Part shown: one piece after another, positions 37,852 through 49,108 of the stretch
Numbering within the stretch: position 1 is the stretch's first letter
How the letters are laid out: every line of letters starts with the position of its first letter
NCBI GenBank assembly: GCA_027579435.1
Contig: JANBPK010001507.1
Location: 1 to 50,797, forward strand
From: Candolleomyces eurysporus
Lineage: Eukaryota; Basidiomycota; Agaricomycetes; Agaricales; Psathyrellaceae
DNA: 50,797 nucleotides
Direction of reading: 5' to 3'
Notes under the pieces: model-generated
The model's database searches: none
What the model was told of the DNA's origin: nothing
What the model saw: only the letters and a program-made list of their open reading frames with translations
Translations under genes and position numbers: made by a program

Positions 37852-40094
37852 TCACCAACTGAAGGCCTCATCAACAAAGACAACACCCCGCTTCGCCTTT
37901 GGGCCAAACTCCGCAATCGCCATCCTGACCTCATCTGCCATACCAGTTGGCCCGCATACGACAACACCCAAATCGCCCCCATCGCCTGATTCCAACTCCT
38001 CTTTGACGAGATCTGCAACATTCAGCCTCCCGTTCGCATCTCCGCTAATCCTCGTCTCGACTTTTACACCCCGCTTAACCAAACCCTGAATCTCATCGTC
38101 TACAGATCGCAAGAGCCACTCAGTGCGTACACCCCACGCAAGCCTGGCCTTGACGCCTTTGAACGACTGGATGATAGGAATGACAGGTGTGATGCCACCT
38201 CCACCAGCGATGCACAAGAGGGTCGAACACGATTCGAGGTTCCGAATGATGGGGTTGGCGTGGTACGACCCCTCTACGATGACGGGGATCGAAATGCTGT
38301 CCTGTTGACCCAACCGAGTCGCAAGAAGCCTCGTAGAACCATCCATTGGTCGTAAAAGGATCGTGATCCTCGGTCGACCAAGGAAAGAGGAGGAAGAAGA
38401 GTTACTCGAAAGCGCTGAAGCAGAACCAGTGGAGCTGCTCTTCTCCTCAGGGTCACTATTAGCAGCCGCCGCCTTGGATTCTCCCTGAGTGACACCCGAG
38501 AATGTGGAGAAAACCGAGTATGGATGGTTCTCCCAGAATCGCCAGGTGAGGGTGGGGAAGTAGAGGTATACATGACCATGCGCGACCACTTCGTCAATCT
38601 CGATTTTCAGATACTCCGAATCAGGGTCGACGGGAGTGACCACCGCGGTGCGGTAGCCAGTAGTGACCATACGAAGCAGGCGGAGGAAGCGATCGAGGAA
38701 CCAGATAACTCCGCCGATGTACGCCCAAATTTCGTAACCCCGGTTATGCTGATAGTGTTTATAAATGTGGAGGAAGGTCGCGACGAGGCCGATGCCGGCG
38801 AAGACTTGGTGGAAGATGAGAAAGAATTCGTATGCCTTTCGTCGGACGGGGAGGATGGCGGCGGGCCAAAGGACGACGAAGGACAAGGTAGCGACGATCC
38901 CCCAAATCCAATACGGCTTCTGACTCCTAGTGGCGTGGTCCGCGTAGGAGCTGGCCAGTTGGATGGCAGAATGGATTGACGCCTGGAAAATGAGACAGTA
39001 GGCGATCCAACGATGGAGAAGGAGGAAGGTACTGTGGCTCCAATTCGTGATCCACAGAAGGATGTTGTTGCGCGAGGCAAACAGGAACAGGGCGACGAAG
39101 TTCGCCATGGCAAGAACACCAGTTCGGTTCCCGACCAATACGAGGAAATGATCTCGCCTGGTGGGGGCAATAGAGTTGGGGAAGGAGAAAACCAAAGGGA
39201 AGATGGCGAGGAAGATTTGGGTGAGGACGAGGTAGAGAATGTACAGCGCCTGTCCCCGGGTCGGCATGATACCCAGATCAGCAACTATAGGGCTGCGATG
39301 ACGATGACCGACGAACGGCTTCTCGAGGGTGACGACCAAACGACTGTACCAGAGAGGATGAGTGGGAAGGAACCTGAATAAGGAGAAGAGGATTGGGATG
39401 GAAACAAGGCTGACTGCAATGGCAATTCTGGAGAGAAAAGTGAGCACAAGCTTCGAATCATTATTGCAAATACATATTAACGTACCCGTTCTTCCCATGA
39501 TCCCTCTCGGTTCGTTCAAACCACGCCTCCGCGTTATAGTACTGAACAAGGTCTTCGTCGTGGACCAGGCTTGTCACGTTCAAGGCCTCTCCCTTGACGA
39601 CGTAGGGGACATTGCTTGCGCCAACCGCTTCAATGTCTTGATGAGCATACATAAGTGCTTCCTGGTAGGACATAATGGGGCGCAAGCTCATGTCTCCGAC
39701 GGTACCCGTGGCGAGATGACTCTGCCAATACTCTTCGATCACGGAGATCGAAATGTTGTCGCGGGGACAAAGGTTTGCCAAGCAGAGCGCCATGGTCCGC
39801 AAGAAGGCCGCGTCCTTGAGGAAACATTCNGGGGGGATTGGTGACTCCTTGGAGACGTCGCCTGTGAACGTGCGCAGTCGCATTATCGGCAGGGAGCTTC
39901 GAATCACATGCGAGGGGGTGGTTGTAGATAACTTGGCGACAAGCATGAGCGCAGACGGGTTTGTACAACCACTTGCCTGCGCCGAGCATGCCATAACCGT
40001 CGGCGACGCTGGGTGTAAAGAGTTGGGATAAGGTGAGGAAGACAAGCATAAAGGTTGAGAACGACCCCAGACAGGGCCTAAGGCTGGGGATCAT
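37852..40094 (-). CDS. Ferric/cupric reductase, FRE family (copy 2)
   Basis: A plasma-membrane metalloreductase, paralogue of 18335-20554. Exon 1 is 40094-39486 and exon 2 is 39427-37852, with the same intron position and phase, 727 aa once the N at 39830 is deleted. Deletion restores NPPECF, exactly the paralogue's sequence at that point. It has a signal peptide ending SVADG, conserved His pairs in LLHRWIAYC..SIHS and FHQVF..FLHIYK, the FAD motif HPYS, the NADPH motif GGGGITP (GGVGITP in copy 1), a late CGP and terminal DEAFSW. It differs mainly in the Ser-rich loop after the FAD motif (longer here) and in exon 1 (a 4-residue insertion, SKLP region). Both copies look functional, so differential regulation or substrate preference is possible but not shown. 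Confidence 0.92.
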
Positions 40095-41475
40095 TGTGGG
40101 ACTCGACAGTACTGTCAGTCGAGCTGAGGGAGAGGGAAATTATCTGCGGTGTCGTCCCAGCTCTATCGGTGTGCGTCCAGGTTTTTATAGCCGCATTTGT
40201 CCTGAAAAAGACGAGTAATCTGTGATACCAAGACGCTGAGTGCATGTGGCGGCAGATACAGTACGACTCAATGTAGATGCTAAATTTAAATCGAGCCACT
40301 GGGGCCCAGAATATACCGACGAATTTGTGGAGCCTCCAGGAAACGTGGATGCTAATGAGCTTGGATTACACAGTTCCAAGTGTCATCATCTCTCTGCTCA
40401 GGACGATGTTCCTGCGCAGCTCGAGGAATGATTCTAGCGTCTTGGATGATGCGCTTAGCAACTAAGATTGAGCCAATCACTGACTCGGCAATTGAAAAAT
40501 GTGATATTCTCCAATAAGCGGCCCCTAGTTGGTGAAAAAGAGCCCTAGACCCATGGAATAGGAACGACAAGTAGGCTGTCTGGCATCGTGACGGATGACC
40601 CCATAGCCCTGGATCCAAGTTTATGAATAGGTATAGGCCATCCGGAACGTCTGATGGAAGGAAATGACCCAACTCTGCCTGTGGAAGAGTCGAGAAACAC
40701 GCCACGCACGGTGCACTCCCAAGAGACGGTCAGCATAAACTGGCAGGCATTCAGCCACGCCGGAAGAAATCGGACGTCGTACGTTAAACGTCCAGAAGAG
40801 TAACAGGGGCTAGGAGCAGTGGCGCGGTGGAGATGGGTCGAGACGATGTATTATAAGCAGTTGCAACGANGGGGGGGTGTGCGCTAGCGAGACCGTTAGA
40901 TATTGAAGAATTCAAGAGCCATTGGTTAGACAGAGATCCCAGAGGATGTGCAGACAGATGCTCGGGACTCACGACGCAGTCATGTACAGAAAAGAGATCC
41001 TGCAGACGATGGGATGACCTGTATGTTGAATGTCGAGACCCGCTGCTCGATCTTCCTTGACAGACTCGCACGACTGCCACGTCCTAACATTATAGAAGAT
41101 CGACATCAGAGGGAGGAGCCAGAGTGGTGATTTGAGATGACACAGAATCTGGAGTGGGCGACTTTAAGGTGGGGATGCAATCGCTGTGGGTAATGGTAGG
41201 AACCAATATTTATTTGCTCTTATTTACCACCGGTGATGGCTTGGCTCTCCGTCCTGCNAAAAAAAAATTGAACCTCTTGTGGTTCAGATCGTCAGCGCTG
41301 TATAGATCGCTGCACATAAAGACTCAGGCTGTAATTTATCCACCAGCTTGAGTAGCTTCCTGCCTCAACAGAAACTATCGGGCCTTCGGCGAAGCTCCAC
41401 CGTGGCGGCCATTCTAGTTGGTTTCTTGTTGTGCCGTTTCAAACTTCAACCTTGACCTCGATTTCTCTCAGAGAG
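37852..41475. repeat. Segmental duplication, copy B (ferric reductase plus upstream DNA)
   Basis: Counterpart of 18335-22160. Here the second conserved block (41520-42060) follows almost at once, whereas in copy A about 5 kb intervenes. Confidence 0.8.
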
Positions 41476-42359
41476 CTGGCAGAGGAAGGGAACTAGCCGC
41501 AGTGATACCACAGATCCTTCTAACCTCGAACCGCGTTTACGGAGATCGATTCCAAAAACAATTGTTTGGGATTCGATCCAAGCGGTCCAGCCTCGTATCT
41601 GCACACCATGACTTCCTGCTTGCCTCCCTGTCATCGTCCTTCAGTTCCAATCCCCAAGCCAAATCATCCATGAGACTGTCATGTAAGTCCCATTGTACCG
41701 TCTCTCTAGTAGCTCACAGTCAGTCATAGTCCAACTTGAACTAGCTAACCATTTATATGCGTGCTTCTATAGCAGGTCGTTGTCGCCGAACGCACCTCAA
41801 TGGACAGCAACGAAAGTTCGTGCCGCGTCGTAGAACCCCCGGGCGCTAGGTCGGCTTTTCCAAGCAGTGGTTAGCCCCGTACCGACTCCGTCTTGAAGGG
41901 GACGCTGCTACCCAACGATACCTCTTTGACCTATCAAAATTTCGGACCACGCCTCTTCTCGTAACACTTACGCACCCCTTGTCATGGATGCCAATGACAC
42001 GTACGGAACATACCTTGCCATTGAATATTCAAGTCCCTACCCGAGCCTCCGTGCATGAATCTACGAAGATGGAATTTCGGACGAGGAGCATCGGAAGCGG
42101 CGTGTCGCCTTGAGATGATAGCCGTTTTTGTTGCTCGAGTGTCCGGTGCTAAATGGTGGGAAGAGGACAGATCCTGTTGGAAGAGGACTTATACGGATGT
42201 ACCTGCTCTGGAACATGGAGAGGGTTCCGCTGCCGTTTGTCAATGCTTTGGTGCTTGAGCGCTATGTGAACGTGATAAGTAGGTTTGGGTTCGATCTGTA
42301 TCATAGCTGCACAGTTAATCTATTTATTGTATATTAGTCTACAGTCTATCTGCAGGACA

Positions 42360-42582
42360 CATCTCGCCTCCCGGCCCGACCCACTATTGCATCAACCTCA
42401 TCGACGAAGCTTGGACGAAGCCCTAGTTTTCTGCCACTCGGGCATCGAGCTCGACCACTTTCGCTACGACCCAACCACGGGTCGAGAATGGATGATCAAT
42501 TTCGAATACGTTGACGTTCTCCCCTCGTCATTCTTCGACTACTGCATCTACAGTGGTCTCGGCGTTTTAGAACTGGTGTGAG
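42360..42582 (+). pseudogene. Remnant of an unrecognised gene
   Basis: Two coding-like pieces lie in different frames. HISPPGPTHYCINLIDEAW runs into a TAG near 42425. Then, in another frame, comes HSGIELDHFRYDPTTGREWM..FEYVDVLPSSFFDYCIY, ending at 42579-42581. A more decayed relative lies at about 48120-48225, at the start of the third tandem unit. The family is not recognised. A short intron could explain the frame change but not the TAG. Confidence 0.4.
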
Positions 42583-43582
42583 CGGTGGGAGACACTCCAT
42601 TTACAAGTCTCGGAAAAGCTGAGGCTGATTGCTTGGACTCACATGATTGTTATTCAGAGTGGGGGTACTTACCTCGGTGAGTATCCCGAGTCCTTATAGA
42701 TAGTCTGAACCCAGCCTTACCTCGCTACGGGGTCTCGAATTGTACGGAAAGCCGAAGAGGAAGCGCGGTGTTCCTCGAGAACACCACGAGGTTGGTTAAT
42801 TGACTGGTCGTTCTATGGCGAAAACCACCACTAGCAATCTTGAATTGTTTTCTTTTTGTTCAAGCTCTACGGCTGGCTGTCTTAAATANTTTTTTTAGGA
42901 ATAAATTCATAACATGCTAACCAGCCCATTCTCCATGCTACTGACACCCACACTGCTTGTGGATGTTCGGGTCCTCCTTATCTCTTAAAGTCAGCGTCCC
43001 GACCCATTTGCATACACAACCCCTTCTTTCCCTTGTAAAGCAACATCTGGAGCTGATTTGCGCAATTCCTGACAACCAAGAAGCTGTATGGTGGTCCGGC
43101 CGCCCTTATCCGCTCGCCATCGAATCCGGTAACAATTAAACTCGAAATGACGAGGAACACGGAGTTCTTTCTCTCCGTAATGCTTGTTCTGTCGGTGTTC
43201 CTGACCCCTGTTGCCTTATATGGCCTTTCGAGTAGCCTCAACATTCACTAATGGTCGTTCTCGAAGCAATGGCTTCACATTCTCTTTCTTCGCGATGCTA
43301 GTATCTGGCACCACTAGCGTGCTTTTGTCGTGCGTTTCGCTGCTTACATCCGAGTGGACGTAACCCGTGACCTACCTTGGAAAGAATGGGCGCTTTGTGG
43401 CGTTCAATGAGCTTGAAGACTCAATAGAAATGAGCTATTATTAGATCGCCACAGATCTGGAATCTGTCTGCGCCCGTGGCTTCACTGCATTCAACTTGGC
43501 GAACCCAACGATTGGGTTCATTCAAAGGGTCTTGTGACGGTACTGCCAAGGTGCTCTTCATTCTTCAGGCCACCAGTTTTTG

Positions 43583-43590
43583 GATAAATA
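43583..43590 (+). promoter_or_regulatory. Altered TATA-like element of metzincin copy 2
   Basis: GATAAATA, 81 bp before the ATG, at the place of TATAAATA in copy 1. The first T has become G. Confidence 0.5.
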
Positions 43591-43670
43591 CCTTGTCGTT
43601 GCGCGTCTTGCTCTCCAGTCAAGCCCACTTCTTTTCTTCAACAACATCTGCTCTCCACGCTTTAGTCAAT

Positions 43671-44855
43671 ATGTCAGGCGAGACTGCTCCTCAACAACCT
43701 CTCTCTACCGATGAGAATCCCGAATGGTACTCCCGATGCTGCACCGACCTTAGTAAGGTTAACCCGTCCGGAGGTCGTATTGATGGGATGAAAGCCATCC
43801 TTACCAGGGCCTCATGGATGTGGGATAACGGCAGGGTAGGTGACTGCGTCCCCAGTCGACAAGTTGATGTCTCAACCCCGTTTCGTTTCATTCCAGACCA
43901 TCACCGTCGGGTTCGTCAACCCGGTTCCCGGTACGCCTGTTCAGCAGGCTAAGGTTCAAGAAGTTGTCAAGGAATGGGAGAAATACGCCAACCTCAAGTT
44001 CCGCTTCATTCCCAACGGGAATGACGCTGAAATTCGAGTTTCTTTCCAGCTCGACTACGGTTCTTGGTCTTACGTCGGGAATACCGCCTTGCAGATCGCG
44101 AAGCCTGAGCGAACCATGAACTTTGGCTGGGTTTACCCAACCCCCGAACTCACTGATCCCGAGCGTGGCGTGATTCTTCATGAGTTTGGCCACGCTATTG
44201 GATATATGCATGAACACCAGAGTCCTCGCAGGGGCGAGAAACTGACCCTGAATGAACCAGGTATACGCAGTCCCAAGTACGAATTCAGGCGTTGATTGAC
44301 CTCTGCATCCACAGTCATCATCGACTACTGTAAGAGGACTCAAATACCCCCCTGGCCTGAGGCGAAGACTCGCGCGAATATTATCAACGTCTACAGTAGG
44401 GCTGAGGTCTCCAACTTCTCCGTTGTCGACTTCACTTCCATCATGATGTGAGTCAGGCTCAGCACCCGCCCTGCCAGTGAAACAGCTGACGAACGTTACA
44501 CAGGTACTTCATGCCTGCGAATTGGAACGTCCAGGGTATCGAGATCCCTCCTAACAACCGCCTCTCTCCTCTCGACAAGGCCTACGCCTTCCTCAATTAT
44601 CCGTTCTTCATTGGCACCGCGTCGTCTGATCCTGATGTCAACATCCTGAACGCTCTGAACGGCGCCGGAGTCACCGGTCCTTCTAGAGCTAGCATCGCTC
44701 TTGAGTACATCGAAAATGATTGGAAGGGCCTCCGCGCCGAGTTCACTCGATGGGCTGTGAACCAGAGGGCTCTATCTGATAGGGCTCAGGCGGTAACTGA
44801 GCGAGAGGAAGCTGCCGCTGCTGTTGCAGCCGTGGCCGAGGTTGAAGCTGATTAA
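43671..44855 (+). CDS. Metzincin-type zinc metalloprotease, copy 2, 4 exons
   Basis: Exons are 43671-43835, 43897-44260, 44315-44447 and 44504-44855, giving 337 aa, with intron positions and phases identical to copy 1. The zinc site HEFGHAIGYMHEHQSP has H150, H154, H160 and catalytic E151. The Met-turn SIMMY follows at the start of exon 4. The Cys-Cys pair at 23-24 is kept. One codon is inserted relative to copy 1, in the loop before the Gly-Ser-Trp segment. No signal peptide is visible, so a cytosolic or unconventionally secreted enzyme is implied. Divergence from copy 1 is concentrated in the loop upstream of the zinc site and in exon 3 (IIDYCKRTQIPPWPEAKTR). Confidence 0.9.
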
Positions 44856-46462
44856 ATCTACTGCTCTCTTTTTGGGTTGATCATGAACGGAAGTAAGGGT
44901 TTGTTTGACGTTTAATTAAGACTTGTAAATGTAGTGTACCTCTAGGGTTCTTTAGGTTTTTCAGTGCGTCTTGGGTAGAAATAGGGACCAAATCAGCGTG
45001 TTTTTCGGGACTAATCAATATCCATGTAATTTCTTTCGCATCGCCCTACTTGCCTGGTCGTACCTTTTGGGTCTTGCAGATATTTGTAGGTCTGAAGGGT
45101 GTTCTATGTTTGATAGCATCTACCCAGCGCCAACAGGGCCATATTGCTGGTATTTTCCATAACTATACTCTACATACGCAGAAGAATTGAAAGTCTAGCC
45201 ACGACATAGAAACAAGGAAACGTCGAGGTGAATAGCACCTGTAGCACCGCAATGATATCAAAGCTATGACTGCAACCTCAGCTNAAAAAAAAAGAGTGTA
45301 AGCAATTTGGTTTCAAGGAAACTCTCCCAGAAATCCATCTTCTTCCCTCTATTCTTTCGTTCGCTCTGTCAACCCCACCGCCCGGCCTTCCTACCCTCCC
45401 TCACCATGATGGTCTTGTCTCTGTTATCATGCTGATACTGACCACTACTGTAAGGCTGAAGTTTCCACGAAGCAAACGCAAACGTAGGGCCCAACCACAA
45501 ATGAGACAGGTAAGGATTCGACAAATGCGAATGCGGGTAAAGGTCTCCTCTTGCCGCCGCCGCCGTCGTATGCAAATACGGACCCGAACCCTAGTTGTTA
45601 GTCGACTAATCATCCCACGGTGAAAGCCATTACTGGCAGTCTTAGATTCTTTTCTTCTTCGAGCTACACAGCTGGCTGGCTGTAATGCTTGTTTGGGAGT
45701 AAATCCAGTCGTAATATATAAACTGGTCCATTCTCCATGCCACTCGCAGGCACTCTTATCTTCATCTAACGATATTCACGATATTAATCTCTGAATTGAA
45801 AACAAGCTGTCTGTCGTAGATAGTGGCCTGGGCGCCGGTGTCCGCTTGCCACTGAATCCAGTACTAACCATACCTTGTGAGCGAATTTTTGGTCTCCGTA
45901 TGGCGAAATTCACCGGTCTCTGAGCTTTTGAATGGCGATAAACGCGGAGCGCTCTGTCTCAGAAATCCGGTCTGGTTTCTCTGTCGGTGTTCCTGATCCT
46001 CCGTTCCTTGGCATGTACCATGTTTCGAGTGGATTCTATGTTCATAGCCATGTGTCAGGGGCGAATGGCTTCACACTCTTTCTTCAATCCCAGTTCTTGA
46101 CCACACCGCTAGGATGCGTTTATTGTGCGGGTCACCTTTTCAGTTAGCTTGTGTCGAAGCTCCTGATGTCCGAGTAGACGTGTGTGTAAGTTTCCAAGGT
46201 CGTCACCCGTTACCGACCCGAGGGGAATTGAACTATTAATAGATTGCCACAGATACCTAGAATCTGTCTGCGCCAGGGGCTTCACTGCATTTCAACTTTG
46301 TTGGCCTAACGTCGATTGGCTTCATACAAACTGTCTCATGATGGTACTGCTAAGGCCCTCTGGATTCTTCAGGTTTTTGTATAGATATCTCGTCATTCTG
46401 CTTCCTATTCTCCAGACAACCCCTCTTCTTTAACGACATCTGCTCTCCATTCCTCAGCTAAT
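44856..46462. other. Inter-protease spacer of the tandem array
   Basis: Holds the 3' flank of copy 2 and the upstream region of copy 3, which is homologous to 43150-43670 and (inverted) to 30508-31090. An A9 run with N is at 45284. An Arg-rich frame near 45430-45620 has no recognisable domain and is not called. Confidence 0.55.
46380..46387 (+). promoter_or_regulatory. Altered TATA-like element of metzincin copy 3
   Basis: TATAGATA, 76 bp before the ATG. It differs from copy 1 by A to G at the fifth base. Confidence 0.45.
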
Positions 46463-47655
46463 ATGTCTAGCGAGACTGCTCCTCGGCAACCCATCTCTAC
46501 TGATGGGAATCCCGAATGGTACTCCCGCTGCTGTACCGACCTCAGTAAAGTCAACCCATCCGGAGCTCGTATCGATGGCATGAAAGCTGTCCTGACCAAG
46601 GCTTCATGGATGTGGGATAATGGAAGGGTTAGCTGACTGCGTCTCCATTCTACAAGTTCATACGATCTGATTTCTGTTCCGTTTCAGACCATCACCGTCG
46701 GGTTTGTCGCGCCAGGTCCCGGTACGCCTGTCCAGCAGGCCAAGGTCCAGGAAGTCGTCAAGGAATGGGAGAAGTACGCCAACCTCAAGTTTCAGTTCAT
46801 TCCCAACAGGAATGACGCCGAGATTCGAGTTTCCTTTGAGAAAGGATCCGGTTCTTTCTCTTACCCCGGGAATACCGCCTTGCAAGTCCGAAAGCCTTCT
46901 CGCACGATGAACTTGGCTTGGGTCTACACGACCCCCGGAATCACTAAAGACGAGCGTGGTGTAATTCTCCACGAGTTCGGTCACGCTATTGGATATTTTC
47001 ATGAACACAAGAGTCCTCGCAGGGGCGAAAAGTTGACTCTGAACGAACCGTGTATGTGCAATCTCGAGCCAGAATCCAGGTCTTGATTGTGACCTCTTGT
47101 TCTACAGTTATCATAGATTACATGAAGAAGACCCAGATCCCTCCCTGGACTGAGGAAGACACTCGAACCAGGATCTTAAACGTCTACAGCAGCGCCGAGA
47201 TCTCCAACTTCTCGGCCGTCGACATCACTTCCATCATGATGTAAGTCAGGTTCATTGTCCATCCATCGACCCTGATTCCAAGTATCTAACAATGGCAAAC
47301 GGTATGCAGGTACTTCATGCCCGCCGAGTGGAACCTCCAGGGTATCAACATTCCTCCCAATGACAGCCTTTCTGCTCTCGACAAGGCCTTCGCCTTCCTG
47401 AACTATCCGTTCCCCATTGGCACGGCGTCGTCCGATCCCAACGTGAACATCTTGAACGCTCTGAACACCGCCGGAGTCACTGGTGCTGCCAGAGCTAACA
47501 TCGCTCTTGAGTACATCGAAGGTGATTGGCGAGGTCTCCGCGCCGAGCTCACTCGATGGGCTGTGAACCAGAAGGCTCTATCTGATAAAGCTCAGGCGGT
47601 TTCGCAGCGAGAAGCAGCTGCTGTGCTCGCAGTTGTCGAGGTTGAGGCTGATTAG
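46463..47655 (+). CDS. Metzincin-type zinc metalloprotease, copy 3, 4 exons
   Basis: Exons are 46463-46627, 46688-47051, 47108-47240 and 47310-47655, giving 335 aa. The zinc site reads HEFGHAIGYFHEHKSP: ligands (150, 154, 160) and catalytic E151 are intact, with Phe for Met and Lys for Gln against copies 1 and 2. The Met-turn is SIMMY. The region before the zinc site is the most diverged (KGSGSFSYPG, VRKPSRTMNLAW), so substrate preference may differ. The exon 2/3 junction codon gives Phe instead of Val. The C-terminal tail is shortened by two residues (VLAVVEVEAD). The gene structure is intact, and no signal peptide is visible. Confidence 0.9.
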
Positions 47656-48119
47656 ATCTACTACTGCACTCTTTCTGGTTGATCGTTGACGGAAATATGG
47701 GTTTCTTTTGGACTTATGGCTTGTAAATGTACCGTACATCTAGGGTTATTTTGGTCCGTACGGGTCTCGGGTAGAAATAGGTACTAAATCGACGTGAGTG
47801 TAAAGTATGCAAATATTTGTGTCTACTCAATGACACCCGACATCATGTCTCTTCCCCGCTACGACTCGAAGAGGGAACCTGAACCGAGTTGCCGCTCCCC
47901 TCTNCCCTGAACGCTGAGTATCTGAGAGAATAGCCAGAAGCAAGGGACGGTACTTAAGCCGCCCCAAAGCAGACGCAGGCGCATGGCTCGAACATGTAGT
48001 ATGAGAAGAGTACTGTTTCGACGAGTTCGAATGTGCACAAATATTACCTTCGCTCTCGTTTTCGCCACATGCGAATACGAACCCGAGAACGAGTTCTTGA
48101 TTTGTGCTCCGGTTGCAAA

Positions 48120-49025
48120 CTACGGGTCGAGTATAGATAGTCAATCTTGGGTACGCTGACGTCCTCATCCTCATTCTTTAAGTACTGCATCTACGATCAT
48201 CACGACGAGTTCGAACTGGTGGGAATGATGAGAGAAAGAGTCCATTTCAAATCTTGGGGCATCTGGTGTTGATTGCTATGGCTCATATGATTGTTCTTTA
48301 GGATGGGATACTTCTTTCGATGAGTATTTTGAGTACTTACAGATAATCTGGACCCACTTTTACCTCTGACCGGGTCTGGATGTGTACGGAGAACCGAAGA
48401 CAAGAAACGCGGCGTTTTTCGGGGTTAGACGACTGATCATTGCACGGGGAAACCCACCACAGGCAGCCTCGGAGGAATTTCTTCTCCTTCGAGACCCACA
48501 GCTGGCTGCAATATCTCTTCATGAGTACTTAGGATCGTAACGTACTAACCGGCCGATTCTTCATACGACTCGTAGGCGCTCCTTGTGGATGCTCCGGCAC
48601 TCATTATCTATTCACCTCACCAGATGTCCCCACCCGGTTTGTGCACACAGATCCTTCATTCATCCCCCTTCGTTCATAAACGACATCTGGGACTTCAATT
48701 GTTACTCTCTGGCTTGAAAACAATCTGCCTGTCGTAGATGGTGGCCGCCGGTGTCCGTTCGACACTGAATTCAGTACTAATATTCATACTTGTGAGCAAA
48801 TTCCTGGCCTCGGTGCGGCGATCGCGATATAAGCGGAGCGCCCCCGGCCTGGGCTTGTATCATCTTTGGAGTGGACATTACTACGTTCGTAATTATTAAA
48901 TTTGGGTCCATTGCTTCACTCTTTCTTAAGTGCCAATTGTGGACCACGCTAGGGTGCGCTTATCGTGCGTGTCGGCCCTTCAGTTAGCTTGGTCTGTGAG
49001 TGGACATCACCCGCGACCCACATCA
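48120..49025. repeat. Truncated third metzincin unit (upstream half only)
   Basis: Aligns with 45728-46190 and 42920-43390. Shared landmarks include TTGAAAACAATCTGCCTGTCG near 48714, AAATTC-TGGCCT-GGTGCGGCG near 48800 and CACGCTAGGGTGCG near 48945. Similarity ends about 240 bp before the place where a protease ATG would lie. No protease exons follow. Confidence 0.65.
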
Positions 49026-49059
49026 CATTTTCGGGGATGTTCGGGTATAACCAGATAGA

Positions 49060-49108
49060 TCTGATCAGAGTCTGATCAGAATGATGGAGATGGGCACCTC
49101 TGATCAGA
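49060..49108. repeat. Three copies of the palindrome TCTGATCAGA
   Basis: At 49060-49069, 49071-49080 and 49099-49108. The 10-mer is its own reverse complement. It lies between the truncated tandem unit and the transposon-derived sequence. Confidence 0.8.

Larger units (their letters stand above)
40095..43670. other. Duplicated non-coding DNA and gene remnants
   Basis: 40095-41475 is the upstream half of duplication copy B. 41520-42060 is the decayed conserved block. 42360-42580 is a separate gene remnant, listed on its own. From about 42600 to 43670 the DNA is the upstream part of the metzincin tandem unit. Confidence 0.55.
42600..45300. repeat. Metzincin tandem unit 1
   Basis: The unit repeats with a 2.8-kb period. 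The landmark CCCATTCTCCATGC near 42925 recurs as TCCATTCTCCATGC near 45728 and GCCGATTCTTCATACG near 48555. The protease ATGs are 2792 bp apart. Exact unit borders are not resolved. Confidence 0.65.
45400..48150. repeat. Metzincin tandem unit 2
   Basis: Second unit of the 2.8-kb array, containing copy 3. Borders are approximate. The upstream landmarks AAAACAAGCTGTCTGTCGTAG (45801) and the coding exons align with unit 1 and with copy 1. Confidence 0.65.

Noticed and set aside
45401..45623. Arg-rich ORFs on both strands
   Set aside because: Frames in tandem-unit non-coding DNA; not conserved in the other units.
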